DNA of 64,000 nt from Arbacia lixula (GCA_963669155.1 OZ022589.1:17173922-17237921); one strand, 5' to 3'. Counted from the first letter of the stretch, positions 49,655-62,695 are shown. The notes: generated by a model from the sequence alone, not told the origin. Numbers and translations: made by a program.

Positions 49655-49668
49655 GTTACCACGGCAAC
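49655..49668. promoter_or_regulatory. Perfect X-box-like motif (RFX factor site)
   Basis: GTTACCACGGCAAC fits the RFX X-box consensus GTnRCC-n(0-3)-RGYAAC on both halves. Related CCATGGCAA half-sites recur at about 20758, 20919 and 21108. Single motif matches of this kind are weak evidence for function. Confidence 0.3.
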
Positions 49669-49853
49669 ATCATCTTGTCACTTTAACCATCCTCTGAGCA
49701 CCAGTTGCTCAAACAGTCGCTGGCGTTTACTGAGTGAGTGAGAGAACCAGAAGCCCTCACACAAACAGCACCTCCATGTTCACTGTCTGCTATCATTCAT
49801 GTTGGTCCCTCTGTGGCAGAGGTAATGGTGTACAGGTACCACCACATAACATA

Positions 49854-50264
49854 GGCCGTGTTTATCAACTTTTCAGAAATTTAAACGCGTTTCCGAAGGC
49901 CTTTACGAACGCGTTTCCAAACGCATTTAAAAAAATGGTGCGTTTATCAACTCCAAAGTCCTTTACGAACGCGTTTCCAAACGCGTTTCCAAACGCGTTT
50001 AAAAAACGGTGCGTTTATCAACTCGATCGCCCAAGTCGAAAACTGGCCTTGTCACCGAAAACACGTGGTTTAAACGCGTTTCAAAACAGCTTTGCGTTTA
50101 TCTCGCTTCTTTAAACGCGTTTAGGATCGTACAAATTTGCGTGTTTCAAAATAGCTTTCCAAAACACCTTTGCGTTTATCAACTCGTTTAAACGCGTTTA
50201 AAAAAAAAATTAAATGCGTTTGGAAACCTTAATTCTACCCAAAAAAGAGTTGATAAACACGCCC
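49854..50264. mobile_element. Element rich in the palindrome AAACGCGTTT, copy 1
   Basis: The ends are inverted: GGCCGTGTTTATCAACT on the left and GGGCGTGTTTATCAACTC on the complemented right. Six exact AAACGCGTTT palindromes and several one-base variants are spread through 411 bp, together with repeated GCGTTTATCAACT. The GGGCGTGTTTATC end is reminiscent of PIF/Harbinger MITEs, but no clean target duplication is seen. The second copy is inverted at 56169-56592. Confidence 0.75.
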
Positions 50265-52074
50265 TGAGACGACCAATGTTCCAATGTTCCTATCAGAGAG
50301 TAGAAGGCCTCACACAAACACAAAGTCATTAGGTTGCTACAAAAATGAATTGGTGGTACTTACTAGCAATGACCAAAATTAACAAATTGAAAATACTTGT
50401 TTCTAAATATTGCAGAGATGTTCCTATGTTCTGTAAGATTAAACAATACTTTCCAATCTTCTATCATTGTAACTTACCTGCACCCTTTTTCCATTTAGAT
50501 AGACATGGACATGTACTGAAATCAATAAAAAAGAGAGTTGAGACCAACATTTTCAGTTAGGGAGTTTAACTTCTTGCCACTTCTTCCACTACCAGCCAAC
50601 CCAAATTTTGATTTTGTTTTCAAGGTTCTGCTACAATAACTGGCGGTGGTATAAATATCACTATCACAAACCAAAACCAAGAAAAAAAGAAGAAATTCTA
50701 TCAAAAAATAAAGTCTTTTTCATTTGTCCTCCTGTAAAAGAAACCCCAACCCCTCCTAACAGGTTCACACTTTAATATTTTGCATGACACGGACACAAAA
50801 AGGTAACAATACGAGGCATTCGGTAGGGGCATAAAAAGAAAATTTCGCCTGAACGACATGTACTTCCTATCACAACTGCATGGTGTTTGCCTTCAAATGA
50901 CCTTTTCTGGTCCATTTCATCCGTTCAGGATTTCTGCCCTGACAGGCATTCACTCACAAAGGCTTCTTGTTAGACACGTTTGAATGAGTGGCTAGCCCAG
51001 ACGAAAAAAAATTACCTTACACATTTTTCCATTTATCACAATTTTGAATCCCCCCCCCCCCCCCTTGAGATTTCTTTTGAGTAGAATCAGTTAAACAAGA
51101 AAGAGCATCGTGATTGCTTCACTGTGTTGGAACGGTACGGCAGTGATTTTCTATAGTTGCCAATCAAATATTATTGTAAGTTTTGGACCTACACATACTA
51201 TACGGTCATACTTTGTGCAGACTTTGTTTTTAACCCACCTTGCACACGAACCTGGTACTGTAGCATAAAATTTCAAACTTCTGTATTAGCACAACGAGTA
51301 GTCCCATCATCAAATGGACATCGCATAATGTACCTATGCGGTATACCCTAATTATGGCATAGATAAAGGCAAACAGTGTTAATTCTTTTTAAAGTTAACT
51401 TTAAAAATGTATTTTCACAGATATCCGCTATTCCCCGACCAAAAGTGGGGAATTACGGACATGTGGTGAGGTAAATACGGATGGAAGATAAGGTTGACTG
51501 TTTCGAGGTTCTGTAAAATACAAAACGCTGAGCGTGCAATCATTATCATAAGCAGTGGAACTTCCTTTTTAAAACGGGCTTTTGTGGACAATGATATATT
51601 CACCCTGTTTTTTTTTAATTCCTCATTATATAAGAGTAAAAAATTATAATACTGCCATACAACTGTAGCTCATGACATTCTTTTTGTAACATCAAGTTTG
51701 AATTACAGTCCCTACAAAAGCAAAATCTTCAAAAATGTTTTCTGATGGAGACACGCCTAGAGACCAGACGTCAGGTTAAATGGTTCAAAGCCACCTTCTT
51801 TTGTTGTCCCATCAACCATAGGGGGTGGACCATGAGCTTACAAGGATAACACCCTCTTTTCTTCCCTGAGCTCCATTTAGTTTCTAGATATCTTGCCGAG
51901 TGATTTGACATGGTTGCCAGCCCGTAATATTGTGTGGAGGATCATGTTCTTTGGGGCTTTTCTGTTTCCATCAAGGAGACACAATGCACTAGTGCGTACA
52001 CCCCCATCATAGAACAGGATTCCATTACGGGATTAAGCCTTGCCTATGTATGAAATAAATGAAAAATGTTCATT

Positions 52075-52345
52075 AACTCTCACAATGCCAATGTCACATT
52101 TTGGCACTGGTCAATACACACTTATTCCATAAAGCAGCTTTTTGTCTGAACAGGAGTTAACTCTTTATGCATAAATATTTGCAACAGTGAAGCACATGAA
52201 TCCTATAGAATTGCATTCTGTCTGGTGCAAAAAGACTTAACTCTATTTGTGCCAGTGTCTCATTTTTGCACCAGTAATCCTTCCGGAACAAAGAGGGTGA
52301 ACTATTCCCAAGTCAGAGAAAATACTGCTCGATGGATTTGTTTTG
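52075..52345. repeat. Dispersed repeat family, diverged multi-unit copy
   Basis: The family consensus is roughly GTTAACTCTTTA, then GCATTTCTGCA, then CACACAAATCCCATAGAGCA and GCATTTTGTCTG. Here at least two diverged units lie in tandem. Other copies are at 26412-26473, 30671-30730, 39540-39622, 39990-40060, 40686-40890 (complement), and weakly at 41694-41840 and 41925-41960. It is probably an old short transposable element whose ends I cannot set. Confidence 0.55.
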
Positions 52346-52558
52346 GGGATGTTTTCAAACATTGAAAACTTAAACTGAAATCAAAAGCAAAGTGTTGGAA
52401 TTATAGGAAGTGGAAACAAAGTGAAAATGTGCGGAACACATTTACACAAATCACTAGTTGGGGGAATTTAACTAAAAAACAAACACATCTGGTTTTATTT
52501 ATATTGCACACAACAAAACAGAAAAAATAGGAGAAGTACAACTGTGTGTTTTGCACAC

Positions 52559-52768
52559 TGACCCACATCTCAGCAGGACGGCATCATGGGAAGGGAAAGC
52601 TTCCCGTCATTACGGCTGAGGTCACATGACCCCCAGCGGAGGTCAAATCCACTGCTAGGATGGGATGGGGTCAGTCCCAGCAAATGACCGTAAGGTCCAT
52701 GCCCCCAAATCATTGACCCAAACCGGTCACCATGTTATGAAACATAGCTGCCACACTGTCCCCTGACC
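52559..52768. promoter_or_regulatory. Cluster of nuclear-receptor half-sites in intron 1
   Basis: Nine GGTCA/TGACC pentamers lie within 210 bp (at about 52559, 52620, 52627, 52641, 52669, 52685, 52714, 52725 and 52764). They include the inverted pair AGGTCA-CA-TGACCC. Chance would give fewer than one. The block is GC-richer than its surroundings and shows no repeat structure. Whether it binds a receptor is unknown. Confidence 0.4.
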
Positions 52769-54838
52769 CAAAGGAAAGCAGACTTACTTAAAATGCCCAA
52801 CAATTCTGTCATCATATTTCACCACAGAGGTTAAAGGGCTTAGGCAAATCCTTTCGCTGAATTTACTCACAATTCTCCACAGAACTTAAGTATATTACTA
52901 GTATGATACTGTTCATGGTATTTATCCTAAATCAGGCTGTCAATAAACTTTCATCCGATACAATATCCAGCTTACCGGTCAAATCTGTAAGTTATAACTT
53001 GTTTTTAAAGTTCAGAATTTCAACCATTCTTCATAGCAGTCAGGTATCACATTTCCTTTCACTTTTTTTCACTTTGAACACTTTCCCTCACTTCATACAA
53101 AATGTGATATTCAGCAATTCTCTCATCATGTCTAACCCACATAGCAGATTAAGCCTCTTTGGTGCCACAATTTCAGAGAAAGCATGATTAATATCTATAA
53201 ATAAGGGCCTCTTTGGCTTAATCCTCTAAATAGTTACTCATTAAAATTCAATATTGGGACATGTTTCGTGCATACAATAATTTAACCCAACATTTCAGCC
53301 TTATCAAGTGGACATTATATATTCCAAAGGCAATTGGTTGTTGACTGAATAGAAGATAAAAAGAACGAGGAAATCACTTTATTTTAACAAAATTTAATGG
53401 CTCCAGCTAGCTTTTGTTTTTCTGTATTCCACTTCTCATATGCTTCTTACAAGATTAGTTTCTAAAACGTCCTTTCCAGGAATCTAATCAAAACACTACA
53501 CCCGCTTCATTCACCACCGATTAACAAAATTCCAGTTTCTGACAGCTTCTCTGACCTAGCAACAACTAAAACATGCATAATGATGAAAAACAATGCATAT
53601 CAATTAGAACATAGCATAAGCTAGAGTTGTTCATGTTTTTGTTTACAAAATGCATAATAAACAAAAGTAAATATGTTAATTTCTTCATTCATTTACCGGA
53701 TGTGCACACGGCCCTTACTACTGGGAGTATGCCTATATTTATAGTTAAACATGTTGATAACGATTTCACCTGTTGGACATTGTTTTTTGTACCTAAAATT
53801 CAGACTAAACTTGAGTGTTGGTATGTCAGAACGCGGTACTTCTCCCAAGAAGAGTGATAAATGGCTGTGACGTTGACCCTGATCTTTGCCCTGATACAGA
53901 GTACTCCACTTCATACCTACATGCACTGGTAACATCTGGCCTTCTCTGGTCAGTCATGTCCCTTCTGTCCAGCAATTCTCAACAAAGTTTAAAGGGATAT
54001 TTACACTTCTGTTTTTGTTAGGGACACAGGAGTTGAGTTTGGTACTTTGCATTGCATTACTTTACATCACCTTACTTTTGTCTTCATGTTTCACTTCTTC
54101 TTTTTTCCCCTAAAGTTGATTTATTCCTCTTCTCCCCTGCACTCTCTTTTTCCTCCTCCTCTTCTTTCTCATTCTTTCCTGTCTCATTTCATCTGAGAAA
54201 GTTATCATCAGATTGCAGGAGAAGCTATGCAGGAGAATGTTTTTTTTGCTCCTTATCCTCTTGGGTAACTCCAAGGACATTCATTCACAATCTAGACTTG
54301 ATGTTCCACCCCTGATAACAACAATCAACTGTTCCTTCAAAGCACCCCTCCTTTGTTTCTGTCAGCAGTTTGATTCCTTGATCATGATCTCTTCCTCTTT
54401 CTTCCGCATCTGTTCTTCATCCTTCTATTCACTCTGTTCATTCTCGTTGTCCTCTAAATCTTCCTTCATGTCTACCTAGCGTGTGTTTTTACATCCAAGT
54501 TTTTGTAGAATCTGCATTTAGAACCAGTGTTTATAAACGCTCATTCTAAAAATTGCTGCTTAAATATCGTCAGTGATATGATATAGCATGTTGGGTAACA
54601 TTATTTCATAACTATTTTAATGAGCTCTTCTGTTTATATCCACTTAAAAGTAAGTTAAACTGCAAATACCGTTTTTAAATGCTGATTTAGACTATTCACA
54701 AATAGAATCACATATTCTGTTGGCATATAATCGAACAAGCTAAGAGGTTTTTTGCGTACTTACATGTATGTATCCCCCACAATTTCACAAATCGTGATTG
54801 AAAATGCGAATTCAAGCTGAAAATGTGGCTATAAACAC

Positions 54839-55299
54839 AAGCCCCGTTCATATACCATATACCGCTATTATTACCGATGCACATCGGTAAGCAAGTTTCC
54901 AGCGAGCCGCAAAAGCACCGTTCATATACACCCCCAAAAGCCGTAATGTTGCGGTGTTTTGGACAGCTGGACTCTCTCCAAACCAATGGTGACATGCTCC
55001 GCTCAGCCATACGAGCGGTAGGATTAGCGACCAACAGGCCAGAGCGCGATGCTAAAGGCTCAACATTTACGCCTATTTTGCGGACGTAGTTTATAAGATT
55101 CGCTTACCGCAATATTGCGGTATTATTACTAGGTCTCGATCCGCGAAAAAGCCGTAAAATAAGCACAAAAAAGGAGGAAGCAAATACCGCATTACTTGAG
55201 CGATTCCTGTTCATATACGCAGCTATCGGTAATGCATCGGCAAAATTGCCGCAAATGTTGCGCCTTTTTCGCGGATAGGCGGTGTATATGAACGGGGTT
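54839..55299. mobile_element. Inverted-repeat element with CCCCGTTCATATAC ends, copy 1
   Basis: The left end AAGCCCCGTTCATATACC and the complemented right end AACCCCGTTCATATACACC pair. The interior contains repeated GTTCATATAC, ATTGCGG and a perfect 18-bp palindrome TACCGCAATATTGCGGTA at 55105-55122. There is no transposase frame. The target duplication is not resolved (ACAA is possible). A second copy, inverted, lies at 58589-59039. Confidence 0.75.
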
Positions 55300-55888
55300 A
55301 CAAAGACACTATTCCTGTATCTGGACTTGTTGTTCAACTCCCCTCTGCATATAGCAACATTCCCTACAAGACGGATTGTTGTTCTGTCAGCAGTTAAGTT
55401 CTTGGATCTCTTTCTGTTCATTCTTCTTTTTTTTGTAACTCATTTCCCATTCTTCATCTTCCCTCACGTCACCCTCTCACCCTCTTGTAGGTTCATAGGA
55501 CAAGGACATTCCTTTCAGCATCTAGACTTGGGTGTTCAACTCCCCTCTGCATATTACGTCCCAGCAGCTATCTCTCACCCTTCCCTTTAAGGCAACCTCT
55601 TGTTGTTCTGTCAGCAGAAGTTTCCTTGCCCTTTATCTCCAGATGCAAATGCTTCCTGACAGTCCAAACACAGAGCCATTATCAAGACTTTCCTCCTTCT
55701 TCTAGTCTCGGCTGGAAGACTGGATCCATCTGGTGAATGGTCTTTCTCACCTTTCATACCAGCCTGTGTGGTAGGTTGCTGGCCTAAGTTATGATTTTTG
55801 CACGTTTCTTTGCTTTATGCTGCAAGTTCCAAGTGGCATGAAACATCAATTACCAGTTAGTCTGGACCTAGGTATAATAACCTTCATT

Positions 55889-55889
<1 letters not shown>

Positions 55890-55935
<46 letters not shown>

Positions 55936-55980
55936 TCTCTCTCTCCCTCTCTATCTCTCTCTCTCCTTCTTTCTCTCCCT
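55890..55980. repeat. (CT)n microsatellite
   Basis: CT run with TTTCTC interruptions. Confidence 0.9.
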
Positions 55981-56168
55981 TAATACAAAGAAAGATGGTT
56001 GCATCACTTGCATGTTTATCCTAGATGTGTCGGCACTCAGTTGTAGTTGCTGAAAAACATCAAATAAAACAGACTCATCAGTCTTGAATCTATAGGCTAC
56101 CTTCATCACAGGAATATAATGTGTATACCGGTACTAACTGTAGGTTTGTCAGTGCTTGTTGTGTAATA

Positions 56169-56592
56169 GGGCGTGTTTATCAACTCTTTTTTGGGTAGAA
56201 TTAAGGTTTCCAAACGCGTTTAAAATTTTTTTAACGCGTTTAAACGAGTTGATAAACGCAAAGGTGTTTTGATTAGGGGGTTTGGAAAGCTGTTTTGAAA
56301 CATGCAAATTTGTACGATCCTAAACGCGTTTAAATTTTAAACGCGTTTAAAGAAGCGAGATAAATGCAAATCTGTTTTGAAACGCATTTAAACCATGTGT
56401 TTTCGGTAAGGCCGGTTTTCGACTTGGGCGATCGAGTTGATAAACGCACCGTTTTTTTAACGCTTTTGGAAACGCGTTCGTAAAGGCCTTTGGAGTTGAT
56501 AAACGCACCGTTTTTTTAAACGTGTTTGGAAACGCGTTCGTAAAGGCCTTTGGAAACGCGTTTAAATTTCTGAAAAGTTGATAAACACGGCC
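56169..56592. mobile_element. Element rich in the palindrome AAACGCGTTT, copy 2
   Basis: This 424-bp copy is the reverse complement of the element at 49854, with ends GGGCGTGTTTATCAACTC and GTTGATAAACACGGCC. It is flanked by ATA on both sides. The minus strand reads as a long frame similar to one in copy 1, but this follows from shared repeat sequence and not from selection on a protein. Confidence 0.75.
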
Positions 56593-57117
56593 ATAGTTAT
56601 AGGGCACATCCCATTTCAGAACTGACTGAGAGGAATATTATCTTGCACACAGAAAGAGTGAACGAAAAATATCCACTTTGCGTTACACCAAATGGACATC
56701 ACAGATCTAATAAAAAGACACTTGACTATCAAAACTGTTTATTTTTGTGCAATAATGTAAGAGAGAAATTGCAATCAGGGTGGTCTGAGAGTGAGCATTG
56801 AGGGGGGAGGGAATGTGCATTGAATGTGAAGTTCACGCAATACTGGATGGCCCCTCAGTTCAGTGTATGGAAATATAATCATTGGTCAGTTACTGGACAT
56901 CATCCAAAAATTAACGTGTAGGCCTAACGTGTAGGCCTAACATTTGAGATATATCCCATGAACGTTGGACAAAAATATAAATGGGGCCTCAAAGTGATTT
57001 ACCTCCCTGCAAAGCAAAAACCACTCCAGAGGAAAATGTATTTTACATAAGATTACTAAATCTATTCTAGGGAAAATCATCATATCAGGCTTGGAATGTG
57101 GCCCACACAAATACATG

Positions 57118-57576
57118 CAGCGTGCTACATAAGCGTTTGCCCGATGGCCCGGGGCCAGTGAAAATCCCGTTCGGGCAAGCTATTTTGATGATTGTGGGGA
57201 AAGTACTGGCCCGAATCGGGCAAGCAGATTATTACAGCTAGTTAATAGCTAATCAAAATGCAAGTTTTCCTATTTTGTAATCATAAAAAGCTAAACAATC
57301 TTCTTCATGTTCGATTAAAAAACGAGAACATATTAAAGCAAAAGTGTTTTGTTACCAGGAAACAGTGGTCTGTGTGTGTTTTTATTTATTGTGAGTGTAT
57401 AGGTTTATGTATACGGCCCATAAAATAGTTAAATTGAATTTTATGTAAGAAATGTAGCATTAATGCGTTTTTTTTCCGGGCAAGTGAAATTTCATTTCGG
57501 GCAAGTGATTTTTCATTTTTTCAAAATCTGCTTGCCCGAACAGGCCAGTGCTAAAAAAAAGTTATGTAGCACCCTG
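57118..57576. mobile_element. hAT-like element with repeated CGGGCAAG motif, 459 bp
   Basis: The left end CAGCGTGCTACATAA and the complemented right end CAGGGTGCTACATAA are hAT-like. ATACATG flanks both sides (57111-57117, 57577-57583). CGGGCAAG or its complement occurs six times, clustered toward the two ends, which suggests subterminal transposase-binding repeats. No coding frame is seen. Confidence 0.75.
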
Positions 57577-57592
57577 ATACATGTGATGTAAG

Positions 57593-57845
57593 CAGGGTGG
57601 TCACCAGAAAATCTTTTACGCATGGCTCAAAAAAGCAGAATGTCACTTTTTGTCAGATATCTGTGCTGGACGCGTGGTACACAACTATGGAACGCGTGGC
57701 TCAAAGAGAACAAAAACAATAAGAATAATAAGACTGATACTGATTTTACGCATGGTGCAGTGAATTTACACGTGGCTCACAATCACTTTCTGGACCTGAC
57801 GCGTGGTGTTTGCACCGCATGTTTTCTACACTGGGGACCACCCTG
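57593..57845. mobile_element. hAT-like MITE, 253 bp, perfect 8-bp target duplication
   Basis: GATGTAAG lies directly on both sides (57585-57592, 57846-57853). The ends are CAGGGTGGTCACCAG and, complemented, CAGGGTGGTCCCCAG. An ACGCGTGG-like motif recurs about six times inside. It sits next to the element at 57118, only one base separating their target duplications. Confidence 0.8.
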
Positions 57846-58408
57846 GATGTAAGAATTGTATTTTCTGCATACATCTGCACTGGTAATGTCCTACCCACGG
57901 AACAATAGATTTGTACAATACATGGGTGGTATTTTTGTACAGGACGCATATATTAGAACCTGATCAGATATTTCAAATAATGACAAACGCCAATAAAAAG
58001 TGGTATTTTCTGCCCTGTCCCTGTGTGTGTATGGGAGATATCCTATCATGCCCAAGGAATACTTGAACAGTTTGGGACTTCCTTGTGCTTCTACAGACGA
58101 CCTCTCCATAACAATTAAGCTATTCTCCACTGAGTGAGACAAAGGATGCAATGGCAGCTAATGAAATTAATATGTCAAGCTCCTCCAGCAAGGCAGCAGA
58201 GTGGCTGAGCTGATGAGACTATACAAAAGTCAGTGCAAATCTGGAGGCTTGTGTTAATCAATCTAATTATGCATGCATTAACCTCATGTACCATGGCAGG
58301 GCCCTAATCTTTAGGATAAACACCGCAGCACACCAACCGCCTTCACTTGTGTTTCGTTGTTAGCTTAGTCCTGCTGGCTAGCTGCTGCTGGGGTCTGTGT
58401 GCGCACCA

Positions 58409-58588
<180 letters not shown>

Positions 58589-59039
58589 AAACCCCGTTCA
58601 TATACACCTCCTATCCACAAAAAGGTGCAACATTTGCAGCAATTTTCCTGATGCATTACCGATAGATGAACAGGAATCACTGAAATAATGCGGTATTTGC
58701 TTCCTCTTTTCTTCCGCTTATGTTGCGGCTATTATGTGGATCGAGACCTAGTAATAATACCGCAATGTTGCGGTAAGCGGATCTTATAAACTGCGTCCGC
58801 AAAATAGCCATAAATGTTGCGCCTCGTGCATCGCGCTGTGGCTAATGCACCACTCATATGGCTATTAGCGGAAAAAGTGTGGGATGTGGAGAAAGTCCAG
58901 CTGTTCAAAACACCACAACATTATGACTTTTTCGGTTTAAATGAACAGTGTTTTTACAGGCTCGCTGGAAACTTCTTTACAGACGTGCATTGGTAATAAT
59001 AGAGGTATTATCATGATTATGGGTACATGAACGGGGCTT
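58589..59039. mobile_element. Inverted-repeat element with CCCCGTTCATATAC ends, copy 2
   Basis: This 451-bp copy runs opposite to the one at 54839, sharing GATCGAGACCTAGTAATAAT, ACCGCAATGTTGCGGTAAGC and TTATAAACTGCGTCCGCAAA. It abuts the end of a long CT microsatellite and is more diverged, so its palindromes are imperfect. Confidence 0.75.
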
Positions 59040-59199
59040 CTATCGCTCTGGTTCCCCCTCGCTCCAAGCCAGACCATGCCCCTGCCTGCACTCTCTCCCT
59101 CTCCATCCCCCAGCCCTGTACGTCTCAGCTATCTACAGCTACAGGAGTCGTGCAAACTCCACACTGGAAACTTCACGATAGAGCTCCCTTCTTTCAAAC

Positions 59200-59880
59200 A
59201 AAATGTTATTAATGGTAACCCCAAAGCTTGTCAGAGGCTTATCCAGGTAATCCGTTCCAATAATTGAAACTGAAATTACAAATAAAGGTAAACCTAATAA
59301 CACATTTTATGCACATATTTCAGACGATACATTACTAATGGTAACTGCAAAGCTTGTCCGAGCTTGACTAATACAGTAGATAAAGTAGAGTGCATTCCAC
59401 CAATTGAAAGAAAATCACAAAATATAGGCGAATAAAATAACATGTCACTAGGCAGTTCAGGGGAAAGTTGTGACTACAGTACAAAAACAGCTTATTGAAA
59501 CTGAACCACTGGATATATGTGTGAATGTCATAACCTCTTACTATGAGTTTAGGGAGAAAGTTGTGAATACATTACTAAAATGGCTTATTCAGCCGTTACT
59601 CTTTGAGCACCAATAGCTCTTTAGATGGGTTCACCCATTTATACATTCCCTGAGTGACCCCTTTTACTATATCTATGGACTCATGATTCTCTAGTAAACA
59701 ATGGTTTTATTAACACACTCTCTCTTGAGGAAACATATGGGCTCATGATGCTGTACTTTAGCAATGGAATTATCAGCACTCTCCCTTCAGACAACAGGAC
59801 CTATATTTATGGACTCAATCTTGTCTAGTTAACAATGGGTTTATATCAACACTCTCCCTCAAGAAGTCAGGGCCTATTTG
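59200..59880. repeat. Degenerate tandem repeats of two kinds
   Basis: From 59203 and 59328 a block with TTA(C)TAATGGTAAC and CAAAGCTTGTC is repeated. From about 59672 three units of about 66 bp follow, each with TATGGACTCATGAT-like, AACAATGG(T/G)TTTAT and AACACTCTCCCTCAAGA-like parts. Both arrays are old. Confidence 0.6.
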
Positions 59881-61639
59881 AAGTGTTGGTAGGAACCAGG
59901 GGAGAACAAACAAGCAACTCCTCACATAAATGCAATGCAGGGTGTATTTATACACTCACTGATGAACTAACACTTTCCTCCCCTAGTCCTGCTCTGCAAT
60001 AAGCAGTTCTCCATACATACTTACAGTGTGCAATGTCAACTAGAGAGGACAGAAAACCCCTAAGACAATAATTTCATGGTAGTCCAAAGCAATGAGCTGC
60101 TAAATGAAGACCCACACAGAGAACACTCTATTTCATCAGTTAACACATGCCATGTACAAAGAAGTGCAGGGCAATTTAGCACAAGTGCGGTGAAAACAAG
60201 AGCCCTCATGTTCAACAAAGGTGCCCCTCTCCCCTGTGAAAATATTCTTGTTATTATTAAGCACAATGCATTGATATTGGTTTAAGGACATCATAAAACT
60301 TAAAGTAGTCCCCACAAATAATTGTTTTCTCACTGGTGAAGATTCAACATTTTCTACAAGCATGCATGTATATCTAGTATGAAGTCATAACAAACAATTT
60401 CTAACACAAGAAAACATAAAACAAATAGGTCATTATATAACATGGTGAGGATAGCATTTTCTTGTGGGGGATTTTGTCAGGAAATAAACTGGCAATATCA
60501 GGAGAAGTTATGGAGAAAATGTGTTCTGAAAAAAGTTTTCAATTGTTACATTTTTGGTAAGATGAATACTTCTTCAAAACTAACATCTCATTAGTAACCT
60601 AAATTCCTCTTGTCTGCACATTTAATCACAACCATCACAAAATGTGATTGGGTTTATTCACGGCAATTACAAGTTATGGTCTTGGACCATACTTTCATGA
60701 GCCAATAAAACTACACTTAAATGTTACAGTCACGCACAACTACTATTCTATGCAAATTTACAAAAGAATACAGAGAGGTGCTGATCTCTCCACTTTGCCA
60801 GAGTTTGTAAGAACTGAATTTCACATTGTAATGTCTTCTCCAGCATAATAGTATTTTCATTTTGTTTCTGAAATTCTGTCACCATTTAATTTCACTTTAA
60901 AACTTGTTTGATTGATTATACATTTATCATTTTGTTTTAATCATAATAGTCCTGAGTAATGTGTCCATGACTTGGTTGTAACCACTTATTTTTTACCATT
61001 AATTACTTAAATTACCCAAAAGTGTACTAAACGCCACAATCACTTCCTAAATCCAAATGATCTGACACAAATTCTATAACTTCTTTCTGATCTTGTTCCC
61101 TCATTTAGTATTATCTAAAAGGTCCCAATTGCCCCAACATCTTCTAAATGCAAAAGAATAGTATATTTTATGCACAAATAGATGACAAACTCCCAAGGAT
61201 AGCACTATAACTTCCCAAGTTCAGAAACTAACTTTCACACCTTACAAGTTCCTAGATGGACCACAAGTCCCTTTCTTTTACCAAGTTCTTCTCCCGATTT
61301 TGCCAGCGTATTTTGTGAGTCTGCCCAAGACCTGGGTATGGTAGACAGTTCTGGTAGGCACCCTACCAGGGTTGTAATTTCTTTCCAATTCAAGCTAAAG
61401 ACTGCAGGCCATTTTGCCACAGCTGGAGTCTACCATACCCAACATAAAGGGCTCGTTTTACGCTAGATCGGTGAATGTGCTCGGGGAAGCGCTCTCTGAT
61501 CGCTCCAATTTTCACGATTCTCATTTTGTCAACATTCCGTGAGGTTGTTTATAAATAGCTTCCAAATCTTGCGTTATATATACAGGTGGATATATGCATA
61601 CAACAGATAGATGAACATGCTTGTTCTATCAAATGTACA

Positions 61640-61925
61640 GTACATGACTGGATCTAGCCATATTATTAAGTGTAATGGTTTATTTGAAAATGTGGTATAC
61701 TTATATACAGAAAGTTTATTACAAGAAAAACCTAAAGTTGTTTTCAAATCTGTCATAAATTGTGCTATCAGTTGATCATAGATCATATGTTTGGGTACTA
61801 AGTTCTAGCCATATCATTAGAGTGTAAAAATGATGGTATTCAACTATACATAAAGTATATTACAAGAAAACTCATTGATAAGTTGTTTTCAGAACTTTTG
61901 TACATTGTACGATATCATTTCCCAA
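61640..61925. repeat. Tandem duplication, about 151-bp period
   Basis: TCTAGCCATATTATTA occurs at 61653 and a close relative at 61804. Both are followed by TGTAATGGTTTA-like, TTTATTACAAGAAAA and GTTGTTTTCA segments. Divergence is considerable. Confidence 0.7.
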
Positions 61926-62695
61926 ACTAAATTATCTTATCCATGTTTTAGTATCTTTGTGTTAAAGTACTTAAAGGAAATCACACATCCTTGCAAAAAT
62001 TGGGGAAACTGACCAGTAAATGTAATTGGCATGATATTAGGGTACATTACAAGAGATGCTACAATTTATCACACAAGTATCTGAAATCAGCACTTTAATA
62101 ACCAACCCAGTGCAATAAACACATTTCATGAGCTAAAAAGAAATTTTGGAGCAAATGTGGGAATGTGGGTGGATTCAGTAACCATGGAAACTACAATGTA
62201 AATGGGTGGAGATGGTGCACAACACCTGGTGCATGCACATTGTAGGGGCATTTCTTTGAAAAAGAAAGATTTCGACAGACATAAAATCAGTCTTATAACA
62301 AAAATTGGCGAAACATGGGACATATCACTGTAGGATAGAATTGACCAATGGTTAATGACATCATCACATACTGTCCAAGATTCAAAACTAAAGATAAGGC
62401 ACAAAATCAGACCAACTCAAGAAAATATCAGAGAAAAAAACATGTGGTAGATTTTATATATTTCGGGACTAAAACATTTTTAATCAAGTCCTGCCAGCCA
62501 ATACATTATAATGAGTGAAACTATCACTCAAGGAAGGATTAAGTGAATGATTGGCATCTACCAACACATACAGCTAGCTACAGAGCGAAAGCGCAATCTT
62601 CTCTACGCCGCCACCAGCCCGGTAGCTAGAAAGTGGGTCGGGGTGGTCTCAAAACTTTCCTGACAGCTACTGATAATAAATGGATCCAAGCTCAC

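Noticed and set aside
49734-50191. Similar predicted peptides at 49734-50191 and 56347-56607
   Set aside because: They lie inside the two AAACGCGTTT elements; similarity reflects shared repeat DNA, and the peptides are repetitive Asn-Ala-Phe strings.
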